64,000 nt of DNA, taken from contig NC_135549.1 in the NCBI RefSeq assembly GCF_964340395.1, forward strand, positions 14,034,842 through 14,098,841, given 5' to 3'. Position 1 is the first letter of the stretch, and every line of letters begins with the position of its first letter. Origin of the DNA: Glandiceps talaboti. Lineage: Eukaryota > Hemichordata > Enteropneusta > Spengelidae. This document shows positions 41,756-56,090 of the stretch, in pieces. The notes below the pieces were generated by a model. The model was given only the letters and a program-made list of their open reading frames with translations. It was not told the DNA's origin and searched no databases. The translations under genes were made by a program, and so were the position numbers.

Positions 41756-44700
41756 TAGCACTTTGCATTAGAATTGATGCAGATAATAACATAACCTTCC
41801 CTAATACGGCAAGTAAACCTGAAAAACACTCTGCCAGACAGTTTACACCAGACAGACACAGGAAGAGTAATTTTCTTTGATGAGGTATAGTAAAGTTCGT
41901 CAGGCAAGTGAACCATACTGAACCATGCAAGAGTACTTTATACTTTGAAAGACTTATAGCTTTAAATTAGATTGCAGTGGAAGTCTCATTTTCTTCTTTC
42001 TACCAAAATCTCTTTGAAGTACATGATTAAGACGTTTTGTCATGATATAAATTGAAGGCTTCATAAATCTTGTGTACTCACTTTGATAGTACTTTGGTTT
42101 TACAGCAGTGTACATGTACATGGTTAGCTCAAATAATTTGCCGTGCTACTCACTTATTCTGATTTCAATCTCTGACTTGCATTACAACAGGCCTCCTGTT
42201 AGTTCTCCCCATACAATGCACTGTATTCTGTACACACAGGGAGTTTCCACGCCTAAATCCAGGGAATGGTTTTGTCACATGACCGTATCCTGGATTTACC
42301 AGTGAAATCTAACTCTTTCCTTGATGGCATTTAGTCCTAATCACTCACAATTAAAGAGGTCAATATATCTTTCCATCATGTAATGATCAAAATATTATTG
42401 TAAATGTAATAAAGACAAAACAAAACATAAGCATCCTGAAACTGGAAAATCAACTACTGGTTGTACTTTAGTTTTCGTCTCTGTTACAACCTTTATTTTT
42501 TATACAAAATCATTCATTTGTTGTGTGACGGTGCACTTCTATGATCTGCAAAGAATCTTACATTTCTGACGAGAAAATACTCTCATGAACAATTTGAGAT
42601 CACAATTCTGCCATTTTTACAGATTACAAAAAAAAATTCTGAACAAAATCTAACATTATATATAATTTCACTGGTACTTCTGGCGTAACAGTTATTTCTA
42701 GAAGATGGAAGATAACATGAATTGAAGTCAATGAGTTGAAGTCAATTCACGGGGACGAAGGAAAGGTGTGAAAGACAACAAATACTGTACAATTGGAAGC
42801 AATTTACACGGTTTGATTTTTAAGAATCCATTGGAATTAACAAATACATACATTTACTTACAAGTTACATATATATGAGTGCATCACAACCATACAAATA
42901 AATTGAAACTTTTCATCGTTTTCAGGAGGGCTGTTACAGAATACTAAATCTATAAATCTATTATTTCATCAACATGGACATTACAGCTTCCATTTTAATG
43001 AGTACTATGACTATAGTCTTTATTGAATTGCCGAGATGAATATGACACTGGGGAATTCAGTTAATGCTAGACGAAAGGAGAAAATCATCACATCACAAGT
43101 ATGAGAAATTATTGCCTACTTTTCGCAGTGAATGTCTTAGAACACATGCAGTCACTGTTTTCATTCCCTAGATTAATCTTGATTTGTTCTTTTCCTTGAA
43201 CCATGGCACGGTTCGTTCATCTGTTGTCATGGGAACCGACATCAGTTGTAATCCCAACACCTACATAGGAACAGCTAGCTATTCAGCTCTCAGACTTAAA
43301 ACACTGAGATGCACAAGAGCATGTTTCCGACAATGCATGGTAGTATAGGTAAAGAGGATCACTGCAGTGACTACTTCCAAGACAAATATACTTCAATAGA
43401 AAGATACCCAGAACCACACCACAAACACTGTAGTATGCAGCACATTCAACAAATTGACATATTCTGAGATTGTATTTTAATAAGTTAGATTTTTCAAAAC
43501 TTTGTGACAAGGTAACAATGGAAGAAATATCTATCTAACAAAGTACAAAAAAAATTAACAAAGACAGTTGAATAATGTTCAGTTGAAGAACATGTCAGGA
43601 ACAATCTCAAATATCTCAACATGGATGGAAAGTATGTATGGTAATACTGTATGCATATATGTTTACTGGACGACAAACTGTTAAATTCTGACAAGTTTCT
43701 CTTGAATGTGATTCTAAAAATCTATTGGAGTGCATGTATTGGATAAATTGACACAGAAAAGAAACCTCAAATTCTCTTGCCAACTAAACTCAACCATCTA
43801 GGTTTGAAAATTTATTTGCCATATCTGATGTCCTAAAATGTGCATTTCTTGAACCTTGTAAGTTGTAGTGAGTCACTTGTACAGAGAAAGTAAATATTGT
43901 TACTTCATAGACAAATTAAACATTCTGACAAAAGTCACCTAATTTGATACGTATATGCAAATGAGCTCATTGATATGCAGATATATGTATACAAATTAAA
44001 CATTCTGACAAAAGTCACCTACTTGTATCTGATATATTTCTGACTAAAATAAATATACAGACAATAGACCATGTCAGATTGTTTAACTTAAAGTCCACAA
44101 TTAGCAGTATCTTGCTTCTCATCTCTCCCATTGGTTGGTCAGGTTTCTTAGGTGAGGTCACAGGTCACATCTTCCACAATAGTTCAAAGATAATAGTCAT
44201 GATTACAGGTATCAGATTCTATACAAGCCTATTGGTTGAACCACTGTCATGTGATTTGGTATATCACTGTTGGTATATTGGGGTGCAATCGGGGTACTTC
44301 ATATTCTATTGTGCCCTGAAACAAAGCAGAGAAGCAAACTGACACTTTAGTTTGGTTTCAAATCATATGATGCGTGTGTAATACTTTGATACTTATATGC
44401 AAATTAGCTCATTGATATGCAGATACATGTATACATGTACATGTAGGTGTTCTTTCATGACTAAACAGTAAATAGAAATACCTGATACTAACTATGCAAT
44501 ACTAGATAACATTTACAAAACGAAGCATAGCAATTAACCATAATTTATAGTTTCATCTCTGGCATAACGATAAACTATACTTTATAGCTATAATCTACAA
44601 CACTCGTCACTCACACGGTCAGCATTCTGGAAGGATAATAATGTATGAAACGTGTTTTCAAAGCACACTTAGTAAAGCTGACCATTAACAATTTCAATAA

Positions 44701-45133
44701 GGGTGAAAGAGTCTAGGAACCATATGTTATCATCCAATCTGTTATTTCTATATGTTAATTCACTCATAGCAGTAGAAGGGAAACACAGTCTACGGTGATT
44801 GACCGAAAGATTAAAATTGATTACTATTATACTACTCCTGTATAGCAAATGAAATTTGTGTTTTGCTTGCAATTGCTTTTCAAAGAATCCTCATCAAATT
44901 GGGACTTCTGTTGCTACATGCTGTGCTACATTTTGTGTATTGAAAATGTTTTGTATGCGTGTCCATGTTGTATGATTAGTGAACGTGTCAAAACCAAATA
45001 CAAGAACAATATATATACAGTGCCAGTGATAGAAGTCACAGTGTAATCTGAGGGAGAATTAATGCCTGCAAGATATACCACAGAAAGCACTCACTGGAGT
45101 CACATACAACTGATAGTTTACCAGCTGGATGCT

Positions 45134-45147
45134 GTTACCATGGCAAC
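45134..45147. promoter_or_regulatory. RFX X-box palindrome GTTACCATGGCAAC
   Basis: Matches the X-box consensus GTNRCCATRGYAAC, bound by RFX factors that control ciliary and other genes. A second match, GTAGCCATGGCAAC, is at 61895-61908, and a near match, GTTTCCATGGCAAC, is in the DNAJC2 3' UTR at 35810-35823. No target gene is visible nearby. Confidence 0.35.
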
Positions 45148-46961
45148 ACATTAAAATTTAAATTGTGGGTATTTTGTGTATAGAGCACCCATATCTTGTG
45201 TTTCTGTTGGTGACCTTCATAATACTCCATATCAAAATGAACATAATACCTTCACTTTTATTTCCAATCTTTTTACCATGGGGTATACTGTGTTTTCTGT
45301 TTCCTCTGTACCATCTTTGTCTGTTTCCCAGGGTCTGTTTTTGACACCTGGGGTCCTAATGTATCATGCATTATCTATGCATGATGGATATGATATTAAC
45401 ATACACTGTACATGAACAACAAAAATGTAGAGACAAATCTGCATTGACCTTTCAAATACCTTTTTGCATATTGACAGAATATGACGAACAAGAATACTGA
45501 AATTCATTTTTAATAATTTTCAATGTTATAAACATTGTATTGTTTGCCTTCTTGTCAAATACAGTCTAAGGGGTTATCCCATCACAACCAGACACATGTT
45601 CAAAAATACAACTCCATTTTTTGTGACATTCTCTTTAAATGTGATTACTTTCTACCAACACTTGATATCAACTCTTACATAAGGATAATATTTAATATGT
45701 ACATTCTTACCATCATTTTAAAAACCATAGACTTGTTTGTGTATTTGGGGTTTGTTACAGCACTTTATCATTGTTAGTTGAGTCAGTGGAAAACATATGC
45801 TCGCAAGAACGATTCTTACAAAATGCAAAATGAAGTTGTACCAAAAAAAAAAAGTTTAGTGCATCGTAGTTCAATGACCTCAATATAGGTTTGGGATCAC
45901 TTGTTTATATTTCTATAATAACATCTGGACTAGTACTGTTTATTTTTAATATTCAATTCCACTCACTGATTAATACGTATATCATATATTATTCATATAT
46001 GTCACTTTCAGTCTACTTCTAAAGAAACAATGACTTCACTGCTGTCCTGGTGTGAATGAAGATGATCAATGTGTGGTTAATTTCAAGACTTACATTTCCC
46101 TATTAATCGTGACGATGATTTGAGTTGTCTAGCAAGATCTGTACAGTATTATGACCCCCTCAGGCATTGCAATATTCACTTTACATTATTCAGTATTTTT
46201 ACTATGCTTTAGTGAACCTTGGTAACATGGGGGGGGGGGGGGGCCACTTGGCACTTTTAAAACATTCATAGATTTACAGTCTGATTTAGATACCTTGTTC
46301 TGTAGTTTGGGAGGAAAGGGAGCCCAGCAAAAATCTGTTTGTGTGCTGGGCTTTGCATTGAGCAATTTCTTTTTTTTTTACTTTAAATAACAAACTGACA
46401 TACACACAAACACATTTCTACAGAATTCAATTCAGGTTTGGAACAATACAATATGACAGGGCTATATTTGCAAACTGACTATCACATTAGTCTATGGAAC
46501 TGCTAGTCAGTCAGTCCACAGTCTATTCCAGAGTCACCCAGGCCCAGTAATGCATAGAACCTGTGGGCTATGTGTGAGTAATCATCCCCTATAGTATTCA
46601 TGTCAGGAATAAACCCAATGGCCTCAGTGCCCCCCCCCCCCCCCCCCCACTGCCTATATAAAAGAAAACAGTGTGTCATTCAAAGCATTACAAAACAATA
46701 TTATCATCATTAACAAATTAATATAATATAAACTGGAGATGGAAAAAGAGAGACAGTTGTCTGAAGTTTATTCCCGTGGGAAATATAGAAATTGTACTAG
46801 GTCTATTAAAACTTTTGTGGTGATGCTACTTAGCATTGTGGGTAATGAAATTTTTCATTTGAAATATTGTGGATGAAAGTCGTAAACCTACATGAAGGAC
46901 AGAGATGAAAAACTGACTCTAAATAAGTCATCTTGTTTGTAAATCCTATTAGTATAAAACC

Positions 46962-47235
46962 TAGCCTGTCTATGTTGCTGACCTGTAACTACGATAAAAG
47001 CTGGCCAGTGTACATTGCTGATCTGTAACTACGATAAAAGCTAGTCTGTCTATGTTGCTGATCTGTAACTACGATAAAAGCTAGCCTATGTTGCTGACCT
47101 GTAACTACGATAAAAGCTAGCCTGTCTATGTTGCTGACCTGTAACTACGATAAAAGCTGGCCAGTGTACATTGCTGATCTGTAATTACAATAAAAGCTAG
47201 TCTGTCTATGTTGCTGATCTGCAACTATGAAAGCT
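46962..47235. repeat. 40-bp minisatellite, 7 units
   Basis: CTGTAACTACGATAAAAGCT recurs with TGTAACT at 46984, 47024, 47064, 47100, 47140 and 47180 (TGTAATT), and a decayed copy at 47220. Spacing is 40 bp except one 36-bp step. Two unit types (tctatgttgct / gtgtacattgct) alternate. Confidence 0.9.
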
Positions 47236-47754
47236 GTCACCTCCACACATCGTCGCCAACCACAGCCTGTTTTACGGCAACGTTCTTAACGAGCCTCCCA
47301 CAGAAATATTATTTCGAAATGAAGTGGTAGAAATAATAATGTTGGAATCATAACCTGTACCTGCCCTTTTTTATACATCCAATCAGCACTGGTAACATAG
47401 CTGGTCCATGACTGTGAAAACTACCTGTTTAAGTGATACACACAATAGCTGGTACATGGCTGTGGGTAAATCTGGAATGTATTGAATATTGGTACAAAAT
47501 GCAAACCCTGAACCACGACAAGTGGATATAGTCTTTCAAAAAAACTACACTGCTTTCATGTTGTGTAATTGCCAAAAACTGTCACTGTGGAAGTTATGGT
47601 TGATAAATAATATACGTATTACCTTGGTGATGTTAGCTCAGAGACTATCTGACTTGAAAATGTAATTCACCAAAACTTTCAAGCCAGTATGTTGAGTCAA
47701 ATAGCAAGCTCACATGTGGTTCAGTCCCTGGACTTACTGACTATGTTAACCCAG

Positions 47755-48105
47755 AGAGTAGACTGTAAGAAACGCTGTGTCGTTCTGCCCTCACTGGTCA
47801 AGAGGGAGAGAGGTTGACCAATGTGTGAGGGTGCGTTGTCACACAGGGGCGTGTAATATTTCATAGATTGTTGTTTTCCAGGTCTACAGACTAAATATAA
47901 CAACCTTTTGATTAATATATATTCCCACATGTAAAGGGAAGAGACGTAGTATAGAGATTGATACATTTATAGCAGCAAGATTCGTACGATATTTTCCTAA
48001 GAAAACGGCATTCTAAGCAATAAGAAAACAACAATCTATGAAATATTACACGCCCCTGTGCGTTGTCATGGTGTACCTTACAGACAACCCAGAGACTTGG
48101 CTATT
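47755..48105. mobile_element. Foldback repeat of the GCCCTCAC family, interrupted by the hAT-like MITE
   Basis: Outer parts 47759-47841 and 48061-48105 join, after removing the insert and one TSD, into a short palindromic repeat with CTGTAAG near one end, GCCCTCAC and GTGAGGGTGC in the middle, and CTTACAG at the other end. It resembles the foldbacks at 21063-21183 and 29265-29337. This shows a relative age: the outer element came first. Confidence 0.65.
47842..48060. mobile_element. 219-bp hAT-like MITE with 37-bp perfect terminal inverted repeats and 8-bp TSD
   Basis: The left end begins CACAGGGGCGTGTAATATTT and the right end is its reverse complement for 37 bases. Both sides are flanked by the identical octamer CGTTGTCA (47834-47841 and 48061-48068). 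An 8-bp duplication plus CAGGGGCG-type ends is the pattern of hAT elements. It encodes nothing. Confidence 0.85.
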
Positions 48106-48789
48106 TCACCACATACCATTCTGGCAAATGACATTGTCAAGTCAAATAGCCAAGTCCCTGGGCTATGCTGAAGTCAAAGAGAAAAGTTATGAATAAAGTT
48201 AAACAGCATTAATTAACTTCCCCTCACAGTTGAAAACTTGACATCCAACCTGGTAACGAAGTACCTTTTAAATAAATCTTCTATCACAGGAAATGAACGA
48301 ATCAATATGCATTTTAACTCTTTCCAAGAGTCACGACTCTCCTTCACAATGTACACAAGTAAACTAAAAAAACATTACATTTCTTCACAAACACTTAAGA
48401 CACTGACACTTTAAAGTATCCACTTTCATCATAACATGACACAGTGTAAAGCAAGTGTAAATGTTCAACATTTACTTTTTGACATTAAAACCTAACACTT
48501 GATATCCCTATTAGCTGCATTTACCACATTGCCTACATATTTACTGTGTACATAACCAGGGGTCTATGAAACACTAGCTGCATCTTCCTGTTAGGACATT
48601 TCGGGGTTTTTAATCAAAATATAGCTCCGTTATTCACACAGAACCGATACTTGTATTTGTGTTGCCTTGGTAACTTCAGGACACTATAAACAACCAATGT
48701 GTTCTATGAACAATATATAGTGCTAAAGGTGTTGTGCACAACTGATATAGAAATCCCAAGCTGTTATTTTATGGAGAAGGTTTTCAGGT

Positions 48790-49110
48790 GAAGGTATTCC
48801 TTTTAAACAGATCTGCCAAGTAGTTTCGAAGTTTGAGTTCTTTACCAAAATTCAGAAATAATATGCATATTAATGATTGTAATTTGTATAACTTGTTTCA
48901 TCAACAACTCTTCATGTACACCCCCAGAAACATAATCACCAATCTTCAGAAAATTAGCCAGGTAGTATTTTGAAGCTTTCACTTTTTGACAAGAAATCAC
49001 ATTTTTTAGGCTTCATTTGCATATCAACAATCAGGTCATATTGTCTTCAATAATTCTTCATCTGGACACATCTGCGAACATTCTCATCAATTTTTCAGAA
49101 GATTTGGAGT
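48790..49110. repeat. Diverged dispersed repeat copy 3
   Basis: Shares the phrasing AGATCTGCCAAGTAGTTT, GGCTTCATTTGCATATCA and spaced short blocks with the copies near 4.7 kb and 37.2 kb, at lower similarity. Non-coding. Confidence 0.4.
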
Positions 49111-52100
49111 TCAAAGTTTCAACCAAATAACACATTTTATAAGTTGTAAGTGCTATAGTGTAAACTGTCATCAGGCCATCATCACAATTGAAAATCCTAG
49201 CTGTATCACTCCAGCTCGTTTTACATGTCTCTTCTGAGATACATGATAACAACCTACTGTAGTACATCGCTGATGATGTCAACGATTCACTTCCAAGATT
49301 TTTTGACTGTGAGTAGAAATTTTCATTTGATAGTATGAACCATCAACATTCATTCTCGTTCTATTCACATGTTATACTTTACATTGTAAGAAAGTGGACA
49401 AATAAAATCACGCAATTTCTGTTCACTGCTGGAAGGACTGACTAATAAATCTAAAACTCGAGAATAAATATATGAATATTACATTGAAATTAAAATTTTT
49501 GAAAATCCATCATCTCTCAAAACATTAAAGGTAAAAAGTACTACCATGGTAAGGTCAAACCCTTTCCCATAGACTTCATAGACATAATGACAAAAAAAAG
49601 TAAGTCATTCAACCTCTCAACAACCAAACACTTTCCTGCAGACAATTTTTTACAAAAAATTGGGGTTTTTTCATAATTTTGGACAGATTTTGCTCTAATT
49701 TTACACTGGAATCAAAAAGATACACCAGGTTAAGATGTTGATACCAAAATTATGGTTTAAAAAAGATAACATTCACGAATATTATCATAAATATGAAATT
49801 TTACACTCTATAATACTGTGCAGTTATAGGAATGATGGACAAGCTAGAGAATGAGACTATAAACTTATGCCACTCTTGAACAATAAATTACAACTGCTAA
49901 TTTAATATTTGTATTCATACATCTGTTCTCCTAACAATGCTGTCAGGCTAACCTAGTTTCCCTTGATAAAAATATCTACCCTTCCATATCTATATCAAGA
50001 ATTCCTTTGATGAGGAAATCAATATGCATGTTTTTAATCATACCACGCATGAATGCAATTTTGTTGCAGGTAAACAATTTTTTTCATTATATCATGTGAC
50101 TGTGAACTGTACATGTTGCAAATGAAAAGCAAGAAAATTCAATTGCTGACCCGTTTGATTGAAAACACAGTCTGATGAATAATCCAATTGGAAAGTAGTT
50201 AGTTGTCATCCTATTCGATAAGAGAAAGAAGACCTTGCAGCTTAATACTTCATTGTATGGTACTACTTGGTAGTATTGTTCCCCTGTTCCCATAAGAACC
50301 TTGGCTTTCTTTTCATTAAATTGAATTTCAATGACATATATCGTACTCTCAATTAGTGCTTGACACAACAAATACTCCACAGAGGTGTTAAGCATACTGG
50401 ACTCTCTCTGAAGTTTTAATACACAGGTAAGTGTGGAGGGGGGAAAAGGGTAATCTTTTGTTGTGTTTTGTTTTCTTGTGTGTTGGGTACTATTAATACT
50501 ACATTCAATAATTGGAAGTGGTATGGAATGTCAAGGAAGTTACACTGGTTGGATATTTATTAGTGTTTATGTACACTTATGTTGGGGTATTAGGGAGGAC
50601 AATAAAATAAACAGACATGGTTGTTAAGGCATACATATCAAAGAACCTAAAGTAGTTGGTTTTTTTGTTGTTGTTTTTTTTGTTGTTTTTTTTTTCCCTG
50701 GGGGGGGGGGGGGGGGGGGGGGGTTGATTTTTTGTTTGTTTTTTTTGGGGGGGGTATTTCCTAGTGTTCACAGGACAATAAAAATAAACAAATGTAGTTG
50801 TTTAGGCTTGTGTGCATGGTGTGATGAAGGAGAGCTATTTACTAGATTTCACTTACACTATTATATTCAAGTCTGGGTACAAGAGCAATAAAAATAAACA
50901 AACTTGGTTGTTAAGGAGTGGTATGAGATTATGATTGGAGGTGGTGGGAGGGGGGAGGAGTTATTCCAAGTGTTCACTGACATAACTACATATTAAATTG
51001 ATGTTGGGGACTTGGGGTACTACAGCAACAAAAATAAAACAAACTTGGTCATTATGGAGTGGGTGTTGAAGAACTTTATAACTTTTGCTGACCCAAGCAA
51101 TTTTTAGTACAATTGATATTTGCATTAGAATTCTTCCTTTCTTTGACAAGTTCTTTGAACTGTTATTCAAACAGGTGTGTGGAATTGTTGAAAATGGTGA
51201 ATGAAAACTGGATACCCATATTAGTCCCAACTTACTGCTTATTTTCAAAGCAGCAATGACACTATGACCCCAAGACAACAAAAAAGCCATTCATCTTTTC
51301 AGTAACACACTTTCCCACCAAAATTTCTTAGTTACATTTTCTGTAAAAAAAAAAAAAAAATTTACACAGCTCATCTTTCTTTTTGACAAGTATCATAGAA
51401 GTGGTCATCATCAACACATTACTATAAATTAAACTAGAAAAATAACACAAATAAAATCCTAAAAATAGACAGACTATATACTTGTGAAAGATCTATTTTA
51501 AGTGCTACTTCATACTGTACAGGCATTGCAACATGAATACTACAGAATCATTGGTATCAGTAATAGATGTACACAAATACATGTGCTAATATCAGTTCAT
51601 AGATTACATCAACTATAGTCAATGGATGAAAAAAAAACAATATTACTACCACAAAAGTTGAAAAACAAAAGAAATAGTATAAAAATTATGACGTTACAAC
51701 AAAAATGACAGATTTTAAAAAAAATTTAAAAATTTAAAAAGACTACATTTACATGTTCTGATGTCTTGATCCAGCATTATTGTAAGCCTAGTGTTAAACA
51801 AGATATTAACATAATATTACAAGCATTATTACAAAGTCGAAAGGCATTGTCATGGTACTTATATAGTTACCAGGTCTATTGTTGTCCCCTAACAACATAA
51901 TAGTATAATAAACAATGTCAACAGCTTGCTTTCCATATGTAGCTTTGCCAAATTTATTTCTCTATCGTTCCATAAATCAACCCTTCATGTTCAAATACAA
52001 TAGATACATGACATATGGACTGTACCACTCATTCATATTTCAGGGGTGTAAGGCTATGTATTGTGAGGGACCATGCTTGATGGGTATAACAACATCCCCA

Positions 52101-54708
52101 TCTCTTGTGCGTTGACAGTGTGTCCTTTTTATCAAAATCAAAGGCACTCTCAACGCGGGAACTGTATCATTTGAAAGGGTTTTTTGTATACCAAGGGTGA
52201 TTACTTTAAGGCGAATTTGGAACGGACCTTGTTAACTGGTTGTGTATTATAGCCAAGCTGTATTCATTACTACTATTCTTGTTCACTGGGTTGCGACACA
52301 CATCACTGCTCTACCGGTGTGTTTTCCACGACTTGTTTTGGCTGGTAACATATACCCTCCTTCTAGATGTTACCACTGAAGCATTCACACTGAGTGACAG
52401 CCGGGGTACACCGAATACACTGTCAACATACCACAGATTAAAACTAAACTAGATACGTATTGTACAGTGACAGAAAGAAAGAGAGAGTGGAAGACAACTG
52501 TTTACATTTGATGTTAACATAAGACCAGGGTTGACCGGACTGCCATCATGTTTCACCACTCTCTACCTTCAGAGCCGTACCAGCGTAAAGGTAAGAATTA
52601 CTGCACAACTAAATAATACTTCACTTGTCAATTCTACAGTATGAACGATGACATGTTGAAGACAAAGATGACCCTCAGTACATATCATATTACATCATTG
52701 TCTTGATGTGTGTCACCTACTCCCACTCTGTAGCAAGGTGGTTTTTGAGAGACCTCCACTATCAATATTGACTCTACTTATTATTGGCTCTGAGTTGCAA
52801 AGAATCTCTCTAAACATGAGCCCTTTCACTGTGTTACACTCACAGATCAAAGCATTTGCCATCTTCCCATTACCCATACAATTGACAGATTCGTACACAA
52901 TCTGATTGCATTGCAATCACATAGTGACACCAGAAAAGAAATATTAATAACAGTTTCCATGACAACTTCATATCCATCTCTCCAAATATCAAACGGGTTA
53001 TAATCATATTACTTTGCATTTCATGATTTGAGAACATGAACTATAAAAAGTACTACCTTTGCTATTTCCATACTCCAGAGGCGATATTCTATTTGTATAC
53101 AATTTTGTGCACAAAATAAAAACATAAATACATCACATATTTGTCCCTGGTTAAGAACATTTGGCATTTGTCGACGTGATATTTTTATCTAACCTATATT
53201 CATCAAAACATTCATATTGGGTAATGGAGTCAATTTTTTACATTAAATTGCAGAGTATCCTCGGTTCTCGCAAAATGAGCCCTGTCAATCATTCACGGGT
53301 ACGTGCTCATGAATTTATTTCTATGCAAACTGACACTTGATAGCCGTAGTAGTGGTATTAAAAATTGGGTATGCAAATAATTGCATGCTAGTCGGTAATC
53401 CTTGAAAGTGTAACCCCCTTTATAAAGTAGTGCAATAACATCTATGTGTGTGTGTGTGTGTTCGGAATTCTTGCCCTAGTTCTTAGACCGCAATGAATTC
53501 AAAACAAGAATTAATCCTTAGAAAGCCTTTTCCTACTAGTAGTAGAAATAGTAGTAACAGCGTCCTTGTGTAACATTTTTTTTTAGTAACATTTAACTGT
53601 TATATAACTAACAACCTGAAAGGATGGCTTTTCTTTCCAATGATTAAAAACTCACGCCACATTTTAATCACCACTTATTAAAATTGACTGACTCTTATCT
53701 GTGGTAGCAATATGGTTATTAATGAGCACAAAGACTAATTCGCTGGTTGTTATTAAAAGCACTAAAAATAAACAATGACCAAGTTCTACAGATGCTGGCA
53801 GACAATGATACAGAAAGTCAGCGAAAGGACAGCTTGAGATTTGTCCTCAGCCATGCATGCAATTTCAATAATCTATTGAGATTGGACTTTGCAGCATAAA
53901 GAGGCTTTTATAATAGTTCTCAAATTGGGTCAGTTTACTTTTGAAGATTGTCAAAATCGTATAATTGGAAAGGGGAAAACAGTTTGAATTATTCATTAAG
54001 AAACACAAGTGACAATGCAAAAGAAGAAACCTTCACACTCTGAGGCGATATTGCTTTGACATTTACAAATCATAATATTCACCAAGCAAAAATTAGACTA
54101 AGGTCAGCCCTTTATCAAAATTGCCGAAATAAATAGACAAAAAACAGCCATTTCTAGTTATGACACTTTATCACAGTACCAGTCTCTCTCATTTTTCATT
54201 TTCTCTTGTAACTTATAGCAACATGTTCATATATAAAGATCTCACCTTTTCTTGAAATATATGGATACAGGGAATGTTATGAAAAAAATTCCCAAGAGAT
54301 GTATACTTGTCTTCTATCTTTTAAAAATGATAAAATTGGTAAATACTGCTTTTCCAAAAAATTTTGAAAATTTGTATAAAACTGTCTTTTCTCACTTTGT
54401 ATATACCATCTTCCCCATGTTAGTAAAATAACAGACATACTCAAAACCTTCAAACAGACTACATTTTTTTACACTAAAACTTCAGAACAGACATATTTTT
54501 GTACACATATTCATTTATACTATGACATCTGCAAGCATCTCTCGCCAACATCTATGATGCAAGTGGTAAAACACTGACAGGGAAATACAAGAGAGAGACA
54601 AGCTTTCAGTGTAGCAATATCTGATAAAAAAATGGATGCATTATCACTTTTTAAACAAGGTATCTGATGGCAAACTGCAAATGGCTGGCTAATACCGAGT
54701 ACAACCTG
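49111..54708. other. Gene-poor region with one possible small exon
   Basis: Mostly AT-rich unique sequence, with a G run at 50699-50723. A possible first coding exon is discussed at 52548-52590. The stretches at 53230-53400 and 53780-53960 are less simple in composition and could be regulatory, but I have no direct support. Confidence 0.4.
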
Positions 54709-55178
54709 TGAATTCAGTGTACATGTACACACTTCCTGGCTAATGCCTGGTACGTCATGTAGCTGTGAATTCATTGTACATGTACACACTTCCTGACTAT
54801 TGCCTGGTACCTTGTGTAGCTGTGAATTCAGTGTACATGTACACACTTCCTGACTATTGCCTGGTATGTCATGTAGCTGTGAATTCATTGTACATGTACA
54901 CACTTCCTGGCTAATGCCTAGTATGTCATGTAGCTGTGAATTCAGCGTACATGTACACACTTCCTTGCTAATGCCTAGTACGTCATGTAGCTGTGAATTC
55001 ATTGTACATGTACACACTTCCTGGCTAATGCCTAGTATGTCATGTAGCTGTGAATTCAGCGTACATGTACACACTTCCTTGCTAATGCCTAGTATGTCAT
55101 GTAGCTGTGAATTCATTGCACATGTACACACTTCCTAGTACGCCATGTAGCTGTGAATTCATTTTACATGTAAACATT
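54709..55178. repeat. 57-bp minisatellite, about 8 units
   Basis: The unit contains AATGCCTAGTATGTCATGTA, GCTGTGAATTCA and the palindrome GTACATGTAC. Because 57 is divisible by three, reading frames stay open across the array on both strands (a 203-aa frame on minus, 93 aa on plus). These show no other sign of being genes. Confidence 0.9.
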
Positions 55179-55639
55179 AGCAGGCAGATTGACAAGGTAG
55201 CTTTCCATCAAATTACCAGGCTTTTGAACTACTTTTATCTTCATCTTGAGGCCTACAGATATAACTCATTGTTATTAGTTCAAGAATTATATCCTCCTTA
55301 ATCTCCATGGCAACAGTGGCCTGATGGAAGCCGGCAATCTGGGAGTCAGACCACCTGACGTCGTTGCCATGGCTTTTGTTTCAAGTTACAAATTATGTGT
55401 GATGACTATTAAAAGGGTGTTGATTAGGCTAATAAATGCTACTAATTGATCCTTGAGTGTGTTAGTTTTCTCTGTCATCTTGGCAAATAGAATGCAAGCT
55501 ATGCTATCTCATAGCTTGCAGGCTATGAAGCTTGCTGTGTTGCACAGAGTAAGGAGATGGTGATACATTTCCACAAAGGTGACAGAGAGTTAGACACTTT
55601 ATTTCTCCAACAGTTACTTACCACAATGGGATGTTTATA

Positions 55640-56090
55640 ACAGATTCTAGAAAAGCAACAGACTGTGAGACAATGATTCTAGAAAGGTAACAGACTGAGA
55701 CAATGATTCTAGAAAAGTAACAGATTGAGACGATGATTCTAGAAAATTAACAGACTGTGAGACAAGGATTCTAGAAAAGTAACAGACTGTGAGACAAGGA
55801 TTCTAGAAAAGTAACAGACTGTGACACAAGGATTCTAGAAAAGTAACAGACTGTGAGACAAGGATTCTAGAAAAGTAACAGACTGTGACACAAGGATTCT
55901 AGAAAAGTAACAGACTGTGACAGACAAGGATTCTAGAAAAGTAACAGACTGACAATGATTCTAGAAAAGTTACAGACTGTGAGACAATGATTCTAGAAAG
56001 GTAACAGACTGACAATGATTCTAGAAAAGTAACAGACTGTGAGAGAAGGATTCTAGAAAAGTAACAGACTATGAGACAAGGATTCTCAAT
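55640..56090. repeat. 32-bp minisatellite, about 13 units
   Basis: The unit GATTCTAGAAAAGTAACAGA plus CTGTGAGACAAG repeats, with several units shortened to about 26-28 bp by loss of tgagac-type segments. Non-coding. Confidence 0.9.

Larger units (their letters stand above)
38858..46961. other. Gene-poor AT-rich region
   Basis: Apart from the tandem repeats at 39277 and 41425, I see near-duplicate short blocks at 43915-44035 and 44395-44430 (AAACATTCTGACAAAAGTCACC, ATATGCAAATTAGCTCATTGAT types), a G run at 46229-46243 and a C run at 46629-46649. Short open frames do not show conserved motifs or splice-bounded structure. Confidence 0.5.

Noticed and set aside
50087-50395. 102-codon minus-strand frame (EIQFNEKKAKVLMGTGEQYY)
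   Set aside because: The middle looks slightly protein-like, but the ends do not, and I found no splice sites or neighbouring exons in keeping with it.
54520-55131. 203-codon frame with a Cys-containing 19-residue repeat
   Set aside because: It is the direct outcome of a 57-bp minisatellite; the opposite strand is also open, and no splice or regulatory context is seen.
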